A stretch of DNA of 64,000 nt from Chrysomallon squamiferum (lineage: Eukaryota; Mollusca; Gastropoda; Neomphalida; Peltospiridae): the NCBI GenBank assembly GCA_012295275.1, contig CM022677.1, forward strand, positions 1,568,083 to 1,632,082. Reading direction: 5' to 3'. A model generated the notes under the pieces. That model did not search any database and had not been told where the DNA came from. It saw nothing but the letters and a program-made list of their open reading frames with translations. Below, one piece after another: positions 26,871 through 37,265 of this stretch; position 1 is the stretch's first letter, and every line of letters starts with the position of its first letter. A program made the position numbers and the translations under genes.

Positions 26871-28755
26871 TGTTAATAGCTATTTTATTGAAACCCATAA
26901 ACAATATTTTTTATTGACAGAAAAAAAACTATTCTAACTGCTCTACAGTTTAGAAGCAAAACAATATTTTATACATAACCTTTTTATCACAAAGACAATT
27001 ATTTGAAAACAGATTTTTCATACATCAGTTCTGGAGCCATTGGGTTCAACTATTTGGATTTTCCTACTCCAGTATTTTTTAAAACTAAAGAATAAGTACT
27101 GATATAAAAATCGTGGTAAAGTTACCAAGAAAGAATGTAAAATCGTGGCATGTAACTTTTTGTAAGAAATGTGAAAACTGTTTAGATGATAAAACAATGT
27201 AACAAAGTTTAAATTTTTATTTTACTACGACACAATAAAATTTATTTGGATGGAATACAAGAATAATATGAAACAAATTTTATACTTTGATTTAATTTTT
27301 TTTTTTTTCAATCATTTGATTTTTATTTTTCACTCAAGTTTCATACATTTCCTACAATCAGATTTATGAAAATAATATTTTATTTTATTTTATTTTTTAT
27401 AATATATTATATATTATATTTACATTTTATTGTTATTGTCATAATATTGTTATTGTTATTATTATTATTATTTATTTTTATTTATTTATTTATTTATTTA
27501 TTTTTTCGAAACTGATTGGGTACAGGTTATATGGTTGGATTATGTTAAGAAATGTGTTAGGATAGTATTAAGTCTAGGGTGATAGTGGGGGAGGTGTTAG
27601 GATTAGGGTTTTGGCTATGGACAGACAGTGAGACGAAATTAATCATAAACTTAATCACAGGCTTAGGTGCACAGATGTAGAGCTAACATTCAGATAAGTA
27701 ATATCAGAAACGTTGTTATATTTAGAGTTAATTCGGGGATGGTATTAGTATTGGTTTAAGGTTAAATATAAAGATAAAATTAGTAATTCCTATAAATATT
27801 TTCATGTGAAAATAGTATGAATAATATCCTGTTTAGAAACCATCCTGAATTAACACTACCCTCTACAAATCACCAATCTCTGAAATATGTGGAATTTGAT
27901 GCTGAAAGAGAAACCATTTTGAAACACTCATTAAACTAACTCAACACCCTATGAACCCTCTTTTGGCTTCATCTTACAATCCTCTTTATGTCCGCCATGA
28001 CCTGTTTTCTACACCATTTCTCCCACCTGTAGCGTTCTCTTTACCTGTATTGTCAATACACATTTTAACATCGAACCAGACTGCTTCAAAAGCATTACAA
28101 TAAGAGTGTTCTAAAAGCCTTTTTATGAATAACTGAACTTATCGTGTTTCTGCCTTTCATGTAAATGTAATTGAAGATTATGTAATTAGGAGTAATTGGA
28201 ATTTATCTAAATTTATAAATATATATATATAAATTCACCAAAATTTAAAAAAAAAAAAAAAAAAAGCCAAACGAAAAAATTATTTTATCTTTCCTTTTTT
28301 ATATTATTTATTATATCAGGGGAAAATCCAGGTTTTCTTGTGGGTAATCATTGTGTAAATATATTTAAAATTTTGTAATTAGGATAAGAAGTGTCTATAA
28401 TATTTTCTGTGAGAGATAGAGTAAGAAAGCCAGAGGGAAATGTGTATATCTCATAACTTATTCTTGAGTACTCACTTCTGTCTAATCTCTGTTGGCCTGT
28501 CTGTCTGTCTGTCTGTAAATAGAAAGGGCTTTCAAATTAATGACACTATTTGAAATTAGAAAAAGTAGCAATACCCTATGTATCCATCTGTTCATCTATC
28601 TTCAGTAACTATCTATGTAGGTATATCTATTTATCATAATCAATCTATCTGTCTATCTATCTAACCAATTAAATGTTATTTTATTAATGTACTAATTAGC
28701 CATTCCCTTTGGAAATGTTGCCACCCTACACCACGGTGAGGTTCAGTAGACGTAG
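26871..28755. other. AT-rich gap with a member of a dispersed repeat
   Basis: No gene recognised. TTTA/ATTT tracts occur at 27380-27500 and GGTTAGGAT-type words at 27545-27610. At 28290-28400 a stretch with GGGTAATCATTGTGTAAATA and TTTGTAATTAGGA matches the repeats at 41150-41480, and an earlier partial match lies at 28175-28200. TCTG and TCTA tetranucleotides at 28497-28670. Confidence 0.55.
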
Positions 28756-28759
28756 GGGA

Positions 28760-29132
28760 TGTTAGTAAGAGTTAGTATATGTTAAATGTTAGTATTTGGT
28801 TAATGGTTAGTATTTTGTTAATATTTAGTATTTGTTAATGGTTAGTATTTGGTTAATGTTAGTATTTTGTTAATATTTAGTATTTGTTAATGGTTAGTAT
28901 TTGGTTAATGTTAGTATTTGGTTAATGGTTAGTATTTGGTTAATAGTTAGTATTTGTTAAATGTTAGTATTTGTTAAATGTTAGTATTTGATTAATGGTT
29001 AGTATTTGATTAATGGTTAGTATTTGGTTAGTATTTTGTTAATAGTATTTGTTAAATGTTAGTATTTGGTTAATGGTTAATATTTGTTAATAGTTAGTAT
29101 TTGTTAAATGTTAGTATTTGATTAATGGTTAG
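28760..29132 (+). repeat. 18-bp minisatellite, about 20 imperfect units
   Basis: Units of the type TTAGTATTTGGTTAATGG with 13-19-base variants (TTAGTATTTGTTAAATG and similar). Lower homogeneity than the neighbouring 30-bp array. It is followed directly by a CT-rich run (29132-29200). Confidence 0.93.
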
Positions 29133-29481
29133 TCTCTTTCTCTCTCTGTTTCTGTGTCTCACTCTGACTCTGTCTCTCTGTCTCTCTCTCTCTCTCTCTC
29201 TGTGTTTAAATAACGTATCAGTATGAAAATACTACATTTTCACAGTGAAATGAAATTTTTATGAAAATATACATACTTACAGTCATAGTGAAACTCAAAT
29301 TTCTTTCTCTAATCATAATAAATAACATACAAATTTTCACTTATCAAAACAGAATTTCATAACAAATTTAAATTCTTGATCTTATTTTTGCTCTGAATAG
29401 CATTAATGAAGAAATATTAAGTTTTTAATAAAGACCATTTTAAATATATGAAATATATTAAGAATGCACAAATATAGATAA

Positions 29482-29486
<5 letters not shown>

Positions 29487-29516
<30 letters not shown>

Positions 29517-29519
29517 ATC

Positions 29520-29583
<64 letters not shown>

Positions 29584-29588
29584 TATTA
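29487..29588. repeat. (CTA)n and (ATT)n tracts
   Basis: Trinucleotide runs that form the left border of the 30-bp minisatellite. Confidence 0.95.
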
Positions 29589-29596
29589 GTCAATTT

Positions 29597-30705
29597 AGTG
29601 AAAGGTGTGTTTAAAAACTAGATTGTAGTGAAAGGTGAGTTTTAAAACTAGATTGTAGTGAAAGGTGAGTTTTAAAACTAGATTGTAGTGAAAGGTGAGT
29701 TTTAAAACTAGATTGTAGTGAAAGGTGAGTTTTAAAGGTGAGTTTTAAAACTAGATTGTAGTGAAAGGTGAGTTTTAAAAAGTGAAAGGTGAGTTTTAAA
29801 ACTAGATTGTAGTGAAAGGTGAGTTTTAAAACTAGATTGTAGTGAAAGGTGAGTTTTAAAACTAGATTGTAGTGAAAGGTGAGTTTTAAAACTAGATTGT
29901 AGTGAAAGGTGAGTTTTAAAACTAGATTGTAGTGAAAGGTGAGTTTTAAAACTAGATTGTAGTGAAAGGTGAGTTTTAAAACTAGATTGTAGTGAAAGGT
30001 GAGTTTTAAAACTAGATTGTAGTGAAAGGTGAGTTTTAAAACTAGATTGTAGTGAAAGGTGTGTTTAAAACTAGATTGTAGTGAAAGGTGAGTTTTAAAA
30101 CTAGATTGTAGTGAAAGGTGAGTTTTAAAACTAGATTGTAGTGAAAGGTGAGTTTTAAAACTAGATTGTAGTGAAAGGTGAGTTTTAAAACTAGATTTTA
30201 GTGAAAGGTGAGTTTTAAAACTAGATTGTAGTGAAAGGTGAGTTTTAAAACTAGATTTTAGTGAAAGGTGAGTTTTAAAACTATATAGTAGTGAAAGGTG
30301 AGTTTTAAAACTAGATTTTGAAAGGTGAGTTTTAAAACTAGATTTTTAGTGAAAGGTGTGAAAGGTGAGTTTTAAAACTAGATTGTAGTGAAAGGTGAGT
30401 TTTAAAACTAGTGAGTTGTGAAGTGAGTTTTAAAACTATATAGTAGTGAAAGGTGAGTTTTAAAACTAGATTGTAGTGAAAGGTGAGTTTTAAAACTATA
30501 TAGTAGTGAAAGGTGAGTTTTAAAACTAGATTGTAGTGAAAGGTGAGTTTTAAAACTATATTGTAGTGAAAGGTGAGTTTTAAAACTATATTGTAGTGAA
30601 AGGTGAGTTTTAAAACTAGATTGTAGTGAAAGGTGAGTTTTAAAACTAGATTGTAGTGAAAGGTGAGTTTTAAAACTAGATTGTAGTGAAAGGTGAGTTT
30701 TAAAG
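29597..30705 (+). repeat. 30-bp minisatellite repeating a 5' splice-site consensus
   Basis: About 36 units of 30 bases. The core is AAAGGTGAGTTTTAAAACTA followed by GATTGTAGTG, with a few truncated units and G/T variants (CTAGATTTTAG, CTATATAG). Nearly every unit contains AAAG|GTGAGT, an almost perfect U1-type 5' splice site on the plus strand. Because 30 is divisible by three, the minus strand stays open for long stretches with a ten-residue repeat (FKTHLSLQ core); I consider that an artefact of unit length. Confidence 0.95.
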
Positions 30706-31908
30706 GGTTGAGCAGGGACTAGATCCTTCATGAGATGTTTATTACTGAGAGTGGATTTTAACACAGTATTTTAGTGTGTGTAGTTTTTGTCTGTATTTTG
30801 TTGTACGTTTTATTCTAACACGAGACTGTCAGGCAGTGTGATGTTTGGTAAAAGTTTTTACAAGATGTGATTATCTTCTGTAATGGAAGTTGGCTGTCGA
30901 ATGTGAAATTTGAATGTTTTTCTTTGTTATTAAATGGTTATCTATTTGTAGTGTTATTTTGCTGTTACCTTTCTTTTTTATTTTACTTTATTAGAGAGGA
31001 GGCATGCTGTCTAAGTGAAATCTTTATCTCTCAGTTTAAAGGCTGTCATTCAAGTTGTTTAGTATGTTTGTATTTGGTTGTTTAGAAATCTATGACTACT
31101 GTAATTACTTTTTTAATTTTTTATTTACTGAATGGAATTTAGTAAACTGTTGTAGTGTTTTGTTATTTACTTGTTAAATTGTTGTTGTTTAAGTGTTTGT
31201 TCAGATGTGTGTTTTACCAGTGTGTCAAGGGTTTTACATGTGTGATGTTAGTGTAACTGGTCTGCAGTTGATTGGTAGTGAATGGTATTTGTAAGGTTTA
31301 TGCAAGTTTCCAGTTTGTTGATATCTTTCCTGTTTACCAAGTTGCATTAAAAATACCAAGTATTATTACTAATGTTTTTGACTGTTTTGTATTTTTCAAG
31401 TGTAGTTTGATTTTTGTTTAGATTTTGTTTAGATTTTTTTGTATTGTCTTCTGTATTTATTTATTTCCAATAAGCTCAGTTCACCACTCAGTGGATATTT
31501 TGTTAGTGCAGTTTTTGGTTTTAGTTTTGTGTTCAGTGACAGCTGAGTCTATCATGTTGTAAGTGAAGTGCAATGTGAGTCATTACTTTTGGTTTTTTTT
31601 TTATTCTAATATTTTTTCTATTCTTTGTAGAATCCTTCCCAGTCTGCTTTGGTGAAATTTCATTTGGATTTAAATACTGAGTTGATGGAGAAGGTTTTCT
31701 AGTTATAGTAATTTGTGAGTACAGGGTGGTGGTCACAATTCAACTCATTTACAACTTCTCATTGACTCAGTGCTGCAGTGTGTTTGCTGTTAGTGTTAAA
31801 TCAGTGGTGAACTGGACACACTGGTGAATGTACTGTCATTATTATTATTATCATTACTGTTTTATTATTGTTGTTGTTGTTGTTATTACTATTGTTACTA
31901 TTAACCAG
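30706..31908. other. Gap between the minisatellite and the kinase pseudogene
   Basis: T-rich on the plus strand (many GTTTTGT words). No exon resembling the glycine-rich loop that should precede the kinase exon at 31909 was found by eye. An AT-rich plus-strand frame at 30867-31085 is Leu/Phe-rich without a domain and is not called. Confidence 0.45.
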
Positions 31909-32202
31909 GGATACTGGATACCAGAAGGAGAAAATGTCAAGATTCCAGTAGCTATTAAAGAGTTACAGGATGGGGCTCCTAACCAGATCAAGGAGCTGTT
32001 GGAGGAGACATGGGTGATGGTGTCAGTGAAGCATCCTCGTTGTGTCAGAATCCTTGCAGTGTGCATGACGGCACAGATGATGTTGATCACTCAGCTGATG
32101 TCACTTGGCTGTGTTCTCGTGAGAAAAAAAAAAGACCTCATTGGATCTAAAGTCCTCCTCAACTGATGTACTCAGATAGCCAGTGTGAGTGTTGTCAAAT
32201 AT

Positions 32203-32715
32203 ACACACCCATACACACACACACACACACACAGACACACACACACATACACACACACACACACACAGACACACAGATACACACACACACACAAATACAC
32301 ACACACACATACACACAGATATACAACACACATCACACACACACAACACAGATATACACACACTGTACATAGATGCACACAGACACAAATACACACAAAC
32401 ACAATACACAACACTCAGATACACACACAACACACAGACACACACACACACACATACACACAACATATAGATGCACACAGACACACAAATACACACAAAC
32501 AATACACAACACATACACAACACAGATACACGCAACATATGTATACACAAAACACAGATACATAGACACACACACTACATATAGATGCACACAGACACAC
32601 AAATACACACAAACACAATACACAACACATACACACAACACAGATACACATATTTATACACAAAACACAGAGAGACATACAAACATATGCTTAATCACAC
32701 ATACACAACACATAT
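32203..32715. repeat. (CA)n-rich array with higher-order structure, in kinase intron
   Basis: About 510 bases of ACAC DNA broken by AGATAC, AACACAT and similar. A longer unit containing TAGATGCACACAGACACA recurs three times (near 32370, 32468 and 32582), about 98-114 bases apart, so the array has grown by units of roughly 100 bp as well as by dinucleotides. Frames on both strands (His-Thr, Cys-Val) are artefacts. Confidence 0.92.
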
Positions 32716-33133
32716 AAACTGAGTTGTTTTTCAGGAATGATTTATTTAGAGGAAAGGGGAATTGTCCATAGAGATCTAGCTGCTAAAAATGAACTTGGTG
32801 GGCATTCTTTGTCAACTAAGTATTTTAATAAAGTTTTGTTTTCACATTTTCTTGTTTGTTTGTTTTTGTTTTGTTTTTGTTTTTTCATTTCTTTGCCGAT
32901 GTTTATTTTTTGTTTTGTTTTTTAAATTGGTGTAGTTTTCTAGATCCAATAGAAAGTAGTTTCTTTTTCTTCCTCTATTTAAAAATACGTTTATTTTCCT
33001 TTTAAAGGTTAATTAGAATCTTTGTTAGTCAGCTTTACAAAACAATAAATAAATAAGTAAGTAAATACATTTTCAAGATTTCAAATAACAGTACATATAA
33101 CAATTTTATGCAATAATAATAAAATAATAAGAA

Positions 33134-33142
33134 CAGTAGTAA

Positions 33143-33180
<38 letters not shown>

Positions 33181-33272
33181 ATAATAACAACAGTATTAAT
33201 AACGACAATAATAATTATAACAGTAATAATAATAGTAATAACAATAATAATAATAATAATAATAATAATAAT
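33134..33272. repeat. AGT and AAT trinucleotide tracts in kinase intron
   Basis: (AGT)n at about 33137-33180 followed by imperfect AAT/AAC to 33272, between exons B and C. Confidence 0.92.
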
Positions 33273-34599
33273 CACTGAAATTGTGAATAAAATTTTGACA
33301 TTATGTTTATTTTATTTTTTTATCTTTGTACAGTATAAACCCCGAATCAGGTGAAGATCACAGATTTTGGATTAGCTAAGCTTCTTGATTACATTGATGA
33401 AGAGTACTAAGCTGCTGGCAGAAAAGTGAGAGGAACAGTAGTAATTCACATTTCTTACTTGGTTCAAATTCAGATTTTAAATATTGAAGTTTAAATTCTG
33501 TTTTCTTATTAATAGGGAACTTACAAACTGAAAATCTGAATAGTTGAAATTCAATTTTCTTATTAATAGGTAACTTACAAACTGAAACTTGGAACAGTCT
33601 TAATTCATTTTTTTTTTATTAACTGGGAACATTGATATGCTGAAATTTTAGAAAGATTAAATTTGAGATATTATGCTATAAACTGGAAAATGTATGAAAA
33701 ACTAGATTTTATTCTTTTTCACTGTTTCAGATGCCAATCAAGTGGTTAGCTCTGGACAGAATATTCACACACAAAACTGATGTATGGAGTTATGGTATAA
33801 CCTTCTTTTTATCTTTTCTCTTTTTTTTAATTATAATTTTAATGCAGAAATGACATTTGAATATGATATTCATGTAAGATGCGTCAATTTTAACACCCTG
33901 CTTGTAAAAAGAAAAATATATATAATAAAGTGTACTTTGAAGAGAAGTCTAAGCACATTTCTCTTACTTTGAGTCGTTTTGAAATTAATATTTTTTATAC
34001 TAATTTTTAATAATAATAAAGCATGAAAATTAATATTACAGGTTCAGTAACGATATACTGAATCTTAATTTTTCAGGTCTGGCTTTGTGATAGTAAAAAT
34101 ATTTCACTGATACAGAATGTAAACAAATTTGAAACTGATGGACGTGACTCATTTTTTAAAAGAATTTATAATTTTTTGTTGTTGTTGTTCAGGGTTACTG
34201 TGTGGGTCCTGTTTATGTTTGGTCAAACACGACACGACAACATCCACAAAGTTCTCCATCACGTGAATACTGTGAATTGTTCCCTACTCAAACTAATTTG
34301 AACGTGCACACTGAATAAAGACGAAACATGATCGCTAACACCCGGATTTAAAACACCTCAAGTGAGGTATCCAGTTTCACATCTGTGGTGTTTGGTTTTT
34401 TCGTTTGTGCGATTGTTTCTCTGCTTTCATTTTTATTGTGTGTACATGCGCATGTCTTTCTTCTTTTTTTCTTTGCTTTTATTTGTTTTGATTTTAAAAA
34501 TAAATATATAAATAAATAAATAAAACTTAACTTCTTAAAGAAGAAAGTCCTTATAGGCAGCACTGGGATTTTGTTGTCTGACCTGTTGTGGTTTTCCAG

Positions 34600-34860
34600 A
34601 CACACTACACACCTACTGTTTGATGTTGCATGGGGAGGCTCTTTCCAACTCATGAGGTCCAGAATCTTGGAGGTGTTTGTCTGTGTACAGACACACTACA
34701 CACCTACTGTTTGATGTTGCATGGGGAGGCTCTTTCCAACTCATGAGGTCCAGAATCTTGGAGGTGTTTGTCTGTGTACAGACACACTACACACCTACTG
34801 TTTGATGTTGCATGGGGAGGCTGTTTCCAACTCACACCAAACAATTGTCTGTGTACAGAC
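34600..34860. repeat. 91-bp tandem repeat inside the piggyBac relic
   Basis: A unit of about 91 bases (CAGACACACTACACACCTAC ... GTTTGTCTGTGTA) is present about 2.7 times. It spans the region encoding the C-terminal RCVVC motif on the minus strand, so it arose by duplication of transposase coding sequence. The last unit has an internal deletion. Confidence 0.9.
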
Positions 34861-36184
34861 AATTTCATTTGAACAATAGTTCAAACTACCCCATTCTGAT
34901 CTGACTTTTGATTTGATGCTTTTTTGAACAATAAATCTGACGTTTTTGATTTGAACAGTTTTTTGGAAAACGTTTGCCCACTAGGCAGATTCCTCTCTTT
35001 TCCAGCAAAAACTCACACAAATATACACTAGTGTAGAGTCTGTCTGTAAACACACAGTAATGCTGGTGACAAAACAGTTCCAACATACAAATAACAAGGT
35101 TTCCAGTCCACCAAGGTTTTCAATGGTTTCAGCATCATTCCTGTGACCTGTATATACTTCTGCATTTGAAATGTCACAAAGTTGGAAGGTTTTGATATCC
35201 CACTTTATCGGTTTTTCTTTGATATGCTGTTTTATAGAGAGGGAGTTTTATATTGGAATCATTCCTTTGTCAGCTAACAGATTGCTTCTCGGTATATAAT
35301 GCAGCCAGAATTTTTCCAACAAGTGCTTGAACATGGGCCTTGATTTGTAAATCTTATCAGATTTGTCTAGCTCCGGGTCTAATACATTTACACTATGTAG
35401 CATAGACCATATTGCTAAAAATCTATCTCTTGTAAAAATCTGTGCAAATCCAGGTGTGATGGTCAAGACATTTTCCTTATCTCACCAAAATTATTCATAG
35501 CAGTCCTTGTGAATAAGCATTTCCATCACTACTCAACAGCAAAAAAATTTTTAATCTCTGTTAGTGAACTAAACGATTTTGAATAACAATGTGAAGGTTT
35601 TGCTTCTCTGATATGTTCTGCCTGCTGTTAGTTTCAACAACAAAGAGCTGCCATAAATCATCATTCCAGAATAACGTATAAAAGTCAGCAGTGCTGCTCT
35701 CATTATTGAGTGAATCTGGAATATTTTTGGGACCGGGGTTTGAATTGTTTTTCACGACACTCTCTCATGTCATTCATCCACTGACGCTGATCTGCCTGAG
35801 TCTGAGAATTCTGTCACACCTCGACCACGTCCTCTACCACAGCCACACCCACTACCAGGTTGTAAAACATCAACACCTGGGCTGTGATTATCAGCAGAAT
35901 CATCTTCACCTTCATTCGTGTTATTATTATTTGTATCATTGACAACATCATCGTCACTCTCTTCACTTTCAAAATCACTATTATTTCACATTCCAACACT
36001 TCATCCTCATCCTCAGAATCTGACATTATCATTTGTAATGCCTGCTTGGTTGTCACTTTTTTACTGCTCATGTTTATGAAAAAAAATACTCCAAAAACTG
36101 CAATTGTTTGCAAAAACATTCGAAATTATCAAAGCTTCCTTCGAAAATACAAGCAGATATACATGTTACAGTCAATTTTTCAAA

Positions 36185-36263
36185 CCAGTCATTTGGTCAA
36201 ATGCCTCTGACCTCTAGTCATTTAGCCAAACTGACTAAAATTTCCAGTCATTTGGCTAAAGGG
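36185..36263 (-). repeat. piggyBac terminal repeat with three subterminal repeats
   Basis: Plus-strand words CCAGTCATTTGGTCAAATG (36185-36203), CTAGTCATTTAGCCAAACT (36213-36231) and CCAGTCATTTGGCTAAAGGG (36244-36263) are three spaced copies of one motif, the outermost ending in the AAAGGG terminus. Spaced terminal repeats of this kind are transposase binding sites in piggyBac-type elements. Confidence 0.6.
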
Positions 36264-36639
36264 TATTTCTTAGGTGTTTTCTGTTAACTAAACTGTTTCA
36301 TCTGTATTGAATAATAAAATACATGTAACAACAAATTTACCAGTATGATTCATTGGTGACACATAATACATACTTCATTTATTTAAACTATTTACACAGT
36401 TGTGACTTCTGCTATTACACAAAACATTATTTTTGAAACAAGCACATCTCTTACTCCGACATCTCTCAAGTCCATTACAACTGCACTTGATGAAACCCTG
36501 ACCACCGTGTTGAGACTGCTTTTTGTTGGCTTGACGAAGTGACACACTGTTCATGTCAGATTCACTCAGGAATCTCTGAGGACATAAATCAAACTGGTGT
36601 TGACTACATTTCCCTTTCAGAATACCAGAAGGGCAACCA

Positions 36640-36965
36640 ATGGTATAGTGTCTGTTTTCTACAGCTAATATAACACTAGAATATTTCTACAGGTGGTATA
36701 GTGTCTGTTTTCTACAGCTAATATAACACTAGAATATTTCTACAGATGGATAGTGTCGTTTTTCAACAGCACCATCCTTATAACACTAGAATATTTCTAC
36801 AGGTGGTATAGTGTCTGTTTTCTACAGCTAATATAACACTAGAATATTTCTACAGGTGTATAGTGTCTGTTTTCTACAGCTAGTATAATACTAGAATATT
36901 TCAACAGGTGTATAGTGTCTGTTTTCTACAGCTAGTATAATACTAGAATATTTCTACAGATGGAA
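36640..36965 (-). repeat. 52-53-bp minisatellite grown from KRBA2-like coding DNA
   Basis: About six units (plus-strand core ACAGCTAATATAACACTAGA, then ATATTTCTACAGGTGTATAG, TGTCTGTTTTCT). The unit nearest 36640 is still in frame with the Cys-rich tail and encodes KYSSVILAVENRHYTIG, the segment joining the GDN..VSIP motif to the tail. The array is therefore an expansion of that codon stretch. Units of 52-53 bases do not keep frame. Confidence 0.85.
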
Positions 36966-37019
36966 TGGACACAGCTAGGTTATCACCAGCAGCACATCCT
37001 TCATAATCACACAGTTGGT

Positions 37020-37265
37020 TCTGATAGAGCTGAGGTTGTTTCTTGCTTCACAACACGCTCGTTGAGTTGTTTCTGGTAGAGCTTGAGTTGTTTCTTTCTG
37101 TTGAGTTGCAGCTATTGTTTCTGGTAGAGATTTTCTTTGTTTGTCAGTGTTGTTGCTCATTGGTTGAGTTTTTTCTGGTCAGTGCTGCTCATAGGTTGAG
37201 TTGTTTCTGGTAGAGGTTGAGTTGTTTCTGGTAGAGTTCAGTTGTTTCTGGTAGAGTTGAGCTGC
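37020..37265 (-). repeat. Imperfect LPETTQ-coding repeats in the KRBA2-like relic
   Basis: Plus-strand words TTTCTGGTAGAG(C/G)TTGAGTTG repeat with spacers. On the minus strand they encode LPETTQ-type hexapeptides in a linker region. A low-complexity expansion within the element's coding sequence. Confidence 0.8.

Larger units (their letters stand above)
31909..34290 (+). pseudogene. EGFR-family receptor tyrosine kinase pseudogene, introns retained
   Basis: Five exon remnants in order encode an EGFR-type kinase domain. Exon A (31909-32184): GYWIPEGENVKIPVAIKEL with the ATP-binding Lys, then ITQLM..GCVL. Exon B (32734-32797): GMIYLEERGIVHRDLAAKN, the HRD catalytic loop. Exon C (33334-33425): VKITDFGLAKLL, the DFG motif. 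Exon D (33731-33794): MPIKWLAL...THKTDVWSYG. Exon E (34193 on): VTVWVLFMFG. Splice sites are mostly good (CAG acceptors, GTGAGT and GTGAGA donors). Defects: in-frame TGA at 32164 (where the family has Trp in NWC), TAA at 33336, TAA at 33408, a one-base mismatch between exons D and E, and short deletions after GCVL and LAL. No extracellular part or glycine loop was seen. It derives from a duplicated gene, not a processed copy. The host gene class is growth-factor receptor signalling at the cell membrane. Confidence 0.9.
34540..36263 (-). pseudogene. Broken piggyBac transposase and left terminal region
   Basis: On the minus strand, pieces in family order: N terminus MSSKKVTTKQALQMIMSDSE (from about 36070) with an acidic stretch; NPGPKNIPDSLN...LWQLFVVETN (35755-35610); FTRDRFLAIWSMLHSVNVLD with KIYKSRPMFKHLLEKF and DKGMIP (35466-35250); KQHIKEKPIKWDIKTF, then a YTG motif (near 35200-35110); VFTDRLYTS, a conserved Asp region (about 35050); and a C-terminal Cys motif RCVVCLENH (about 34600). 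Several frameshifts and stops separate the pieces, and 91-bp tandem repeats lie inside the C-terminal coding part. The outer end reads CCCTTTAGCCAAATGACTGG at 36263-36244, with a piggyBac-like CCCTTT tip. No TTAA target site is evident beside it, and the other end was not found. Immobile relic. Confidence 0.85.

Noticed and set aside
30408-30764. Long minus-strand frame with a ten-residue FKTHLSLQ repeat, like a repetitive protein gene
   Set aside because: It follows from a 30-bp tandem unit whose length is a multiple of three. It has no signal peptide, no splice context and no non-repetitive coding flank.
32172-32715. Cys-Val and His-Thr frames on both strands, resembling Cys-rich peptides
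   Set aside because: Translations of a (CA)n array.
31909-34290. Functional kinase gene or captured retroviral oncogene
   Set aside because: Introns are retained, three in-frame stops exist, and no retroviral sequence surrounds it; a host gene duplicate that died fits better.
37020-37265. LPETTQ repeats resembling sortase-type LPxTG signals
   Set aside because: A eukaryotic transposon linker; no sortase context and the motif lacks the required glycine. Coincidence.
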